Source: CBDFLD01 sp965249005 (GTDB taxonomy: Bacteria; Acidobacteriota; UBA6911). Taken from it: a stretch of 64,000 nt of DNA. The position numbers were made by a program, and so were the translations under genes. Of this stretch, positions 62,355-64,000 are shown piece after piece (the first letter of the stretch is position 1; each line of letters starts with the position of its first letter). The notes beneath the pieces were generated by a model. That model did no database searches. It was not told the origin of the DNA and worked only from the letters and a program-made list of their open reading frames with translations. Where the stretch lies: assembly GCA_965249005.1 (NCBI GenBank), contig CBDFLD010000019.1, forward strand, positions 310,001-374,000, given 5' to 3'.

Positions 62355-64000
62355 CTAGTCTTCACCACGGACGGAGAAACTCACCGAGTCGGCAATGCGA
62401 TTCTCTCGATCCACGAGAGACAGCGTGTGGCTTCCCGCCGTCGGATGCCATAGCCGGCGGGAGGAGGCGTTTCCAACTGCCCTTCCGTTCAGCACCCACC
62501 GGAGGCCGTTGGCGGCGTGTCGTGATTCGAAGAGGATCTTCTGTTGAGGTTTCGGAATGTCGGGATCGAGCGCAACGATCATCCCCTCGGTGGGATAACT
62601 GATCTGGGCGGTGGGGCGAACGGAGGATGGTCGCACGGTGACGGTCTCGGTACCTGGCAAGAACCATTCCCGATAGGAGCGAGGGCGAGGATTGCCGAAG
62701 ATCCGTATTGTCGTTGCAACCAGCCCGGCGGGAGGCTGTGGGCGCCGGCTGCTGGAATGCCGGTGCAGCCAGTTCATGATTTCCAGCCAGACCGGCGCCG
62801 CGCCTGTCATGCCGCTGACGTTGTGCATCGGCTCTCCGGAAAAATTCCCGACCCAGACGCCGACCGTGTATCGTTCGGAAAACCCCAGACACCAGTTATC
62901 GCGCATGTCCTTGCTCGTCCCCGTTTTGACCGCCGTCCAGTACCGGGTCGCCAACGGACTCTCGAGCCCGAAGGTCTCGGCCCTTCCCTCTCGATCCGAA
63001 AGGATATCGGACAGAATGAAAGCGACCTCTCGAGACAAATCAATTCTTCCGGAGGGACGGGAATCCTGCGAGAAGTCCATCCGAAGAGGGCTCCAGCGCC
63101 CGCCGTTGGCCAAGGTCCGATAGGCATTCACGAGATCCCACAACCTCACGTCCGCCGATCCGAGGGCGAGCGAGGGCCCGTAGTAGTCGGGCTCGCGTAG
63201 GTCCCGGAAGCCCAGCTGGACGAGAAGATCAACAAAATCATCCACTCCGATCATCTGAAGCACTCGGACGGCCGGGATGTTCAAAGACGAGGCGAGCGCT
63301 GTGCGCGAGGTCACGAGCCCTCGGAAGTGATTGTCGTAGTTCGCCGGCCGGTAGACCCCGTGAAGCAATGGAACGTTCAGCGGTACGTCGCTGATGAGAG
63401 AAGCTGCGGTCAACACGCGTCCCTCGAAGGCCAGACCGTAGAGGAAAGGTTTCAAGGTAGAACCTGCTTGCCGCTGCGCAACCACCCCGTCGACATGGCG
63501 CGCACTCGATAATGACCCGGCGTTTCCAACATAAGCCAGAATGTCGCCGGACCCATTGTCAGCCACGAGAATGGCACCGTCCTGCATGTGTCGTTCTCGA
63601 GCGGCGCGAAGGTGCTTCTGCAGCGTTTCGATGGCATGTTCCTGCGTTGCCGCATCGAGTGTGCTGGCAACTCTTACGCGAGCGCTCGAGGCCAGAGAAG
63701 GCATATTCTGGAGCAGGAGCATCCGGGCTACGTGCGGGGCGAGGCTTCGGATGGGCTGAATCCTCGGAGGATTCGAGAGCCCCCTTTCCGCATCCTTGTA
63801 GATCTCGCTTCGTTCAATCCGGCGGCCCATTGTCTGGGCGAGGTGTTCGGCGCGGCTCACGACCTTGTCCAAAGAGGCATTGGGGGATCGAACCAGTGAT
63901 GCCAGAATGACCGATTCCGAAAGGCTCAAGCCGTGCGGCTGCTTGCCGAATAGCCCTTTCGCCGCAGCTGCGATGCCTTGCAACTCGCCACGGAAATAGA
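62355..64000 (-). CDS. pbpC: penicillin-binding protein 1C, 5' part outside window
   Basis: The frame is open to the window edge; about 548 C-terminal residues are visible. The end of the glycosyltransferase domain (YFRGELQGIAAAAKGLFGK, LSLSESVILASLVRSPN) is followed by a transpeptidase with all three motifs: SxxK (GSTLKP), SxN (SSLN) and KTG (VKTGTSKDMRDNWCLGFS). A C-terminal BiPBP_C-like beta domain ends the protein. PBP1C is a periplasmic peptidoglycan synthase, usually partnered with an alpha-2-macroglobulin-like gene that would lie beyond the window. Confidence 0.93.
   Translation of the reverse strand, partial: YFRGELQGIAAAAKGLFGKQPHGLSLSESVILASLVRSPNASLDKVVSRAEHLAQTMGRRIERSEIYKDAERGLSNPPRIQPIRSLAPHVARMLLLQNMPSLASSARVRVASTLDAATQEHAIETLQKHLRAARERHMQDGAILVADNGSGDILAYVGNAGSLSSARHVDGVVAQRQAGSTLKPFLYGLAFEGRVLTAASLISDVPLNVPLLHGVYRPANYDNHFRGLVTSRTALASSLNIPAVRVLQMIGVDDFVDLLVQLGFRDLREPDYYGPSLALGSADVRLWDLVNAYRTLANGGRWSPLRMDFSQDSRPSGRIDLSREVAFILSDILSDREGRAETFGLESPLATRYWTAVKTGTSKDMRDNWCLGFSERYTVGVWVGNFSGEPMHNVSGMTGAAPVWLEIMNWLHRHSSSRRPQPPAGLVATTIRIFGNPRPRSYREWFLPGTETVTVRPSSVRPTAQISYPTEGMIVALDPDIPKPQQKILFESRHAANGLRWVLNGRAVGNASSRRLWHPTAGSHTLSLVDRENRIADSVSFSVRGED

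Noticed and set aside
1..64000. CRISPR array, tRNA or rRNA genes
   Set aside because: No regularly spaced direct repeats and no tRNA or rRNA signature could be seen by eye on either strand; a covariance-model scan would be decisive.

Overview
The window looks like a piece of a GC-rich chromosome from an uncultured bacterium, most likely Acidobacteriota. The best pointers are a VWFA-related secreted protein of the type common in that phylum, a MerR-HTH/TPR fusion, a Bacteroidota/Acidobacteriota-type succinate dehydrogenase with one cytochrome b subunit, and many lone secreted hydrolases. This placement is inference; no rRNA or tRNA gene was found. There is no integrase, transposase, phage module or CRISPR array.

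Layout. 1-8 kb: a truncated GH89-like glycosidase, a 2-hydroxyacid dehydrogenase, DUF2911 and DUF4863 proteins, a c'-type cytochrome, a DedA protein and an amidase/amidohydrolase pair. 8-14 kb: a DUF169 protein and a secreted beta-propeller, then a winged-helix protein divergent from a SorC-type regulator across an AT-rich spacer, then FmdB, cupin and SixA proteins. 14-24.5 kb: bacterial NHEJ (ligD and ku) enclosing a block of acyl-CoA catabolism genes, followed by a MerR-TPR regulator. 24.5-33 kb: hydrolases, a DCC protein, a membrane-anchored coiled-coil protein, an amino acid permease, DoxX, a VWA protein. 33-39 kb: TCA genes icd and mdh facing sdhC-sdhA-sdhB. 39-48 kb: an atypical histidine kinase, a DUF1080 lipoprotein and a likely operon of PfkB kinase, DhnA-type aldolase, OYE-like reductase, RpoH-like sigma factor and molybdopterin oxidoreductase. 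48-50.4 kb: NIPSNAP, SnoaL-like and an AbrB/PIN toxin-antitoxin pair. 50.5-54.3 kb: ilvN-ilvC-ilvB behind a leader that reads as a complete transcription attenuator (Leu/Val/Ile-rich leader peptide, antiterminator pairing, terminator). 54.4-64 kb: a gamma-glutamylcyclotransferase-like protein, a methyltransferase, a cytochrome c, a YpdA-like reductase, a glucose/sorbosone dehydrogenase with Ig and dockerin domains, an amidase, an MFS exporter and a truncated PBP1C.

Two things cut across the window. First, a dispersed ~135 bp intergenic repeat occurs in seven near-complete copies with no coding capacity of its own; in three places its edge supplies the stop codon of the neighbouring gene. Several smaller palindrome families accompany it. 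Second, seven genes are each split by a single-base frameshift, mostly at short homopolymers, which suggests consensus sequencing errors, or less likely real decay. Those genes are given at full restored span and the shift is described.
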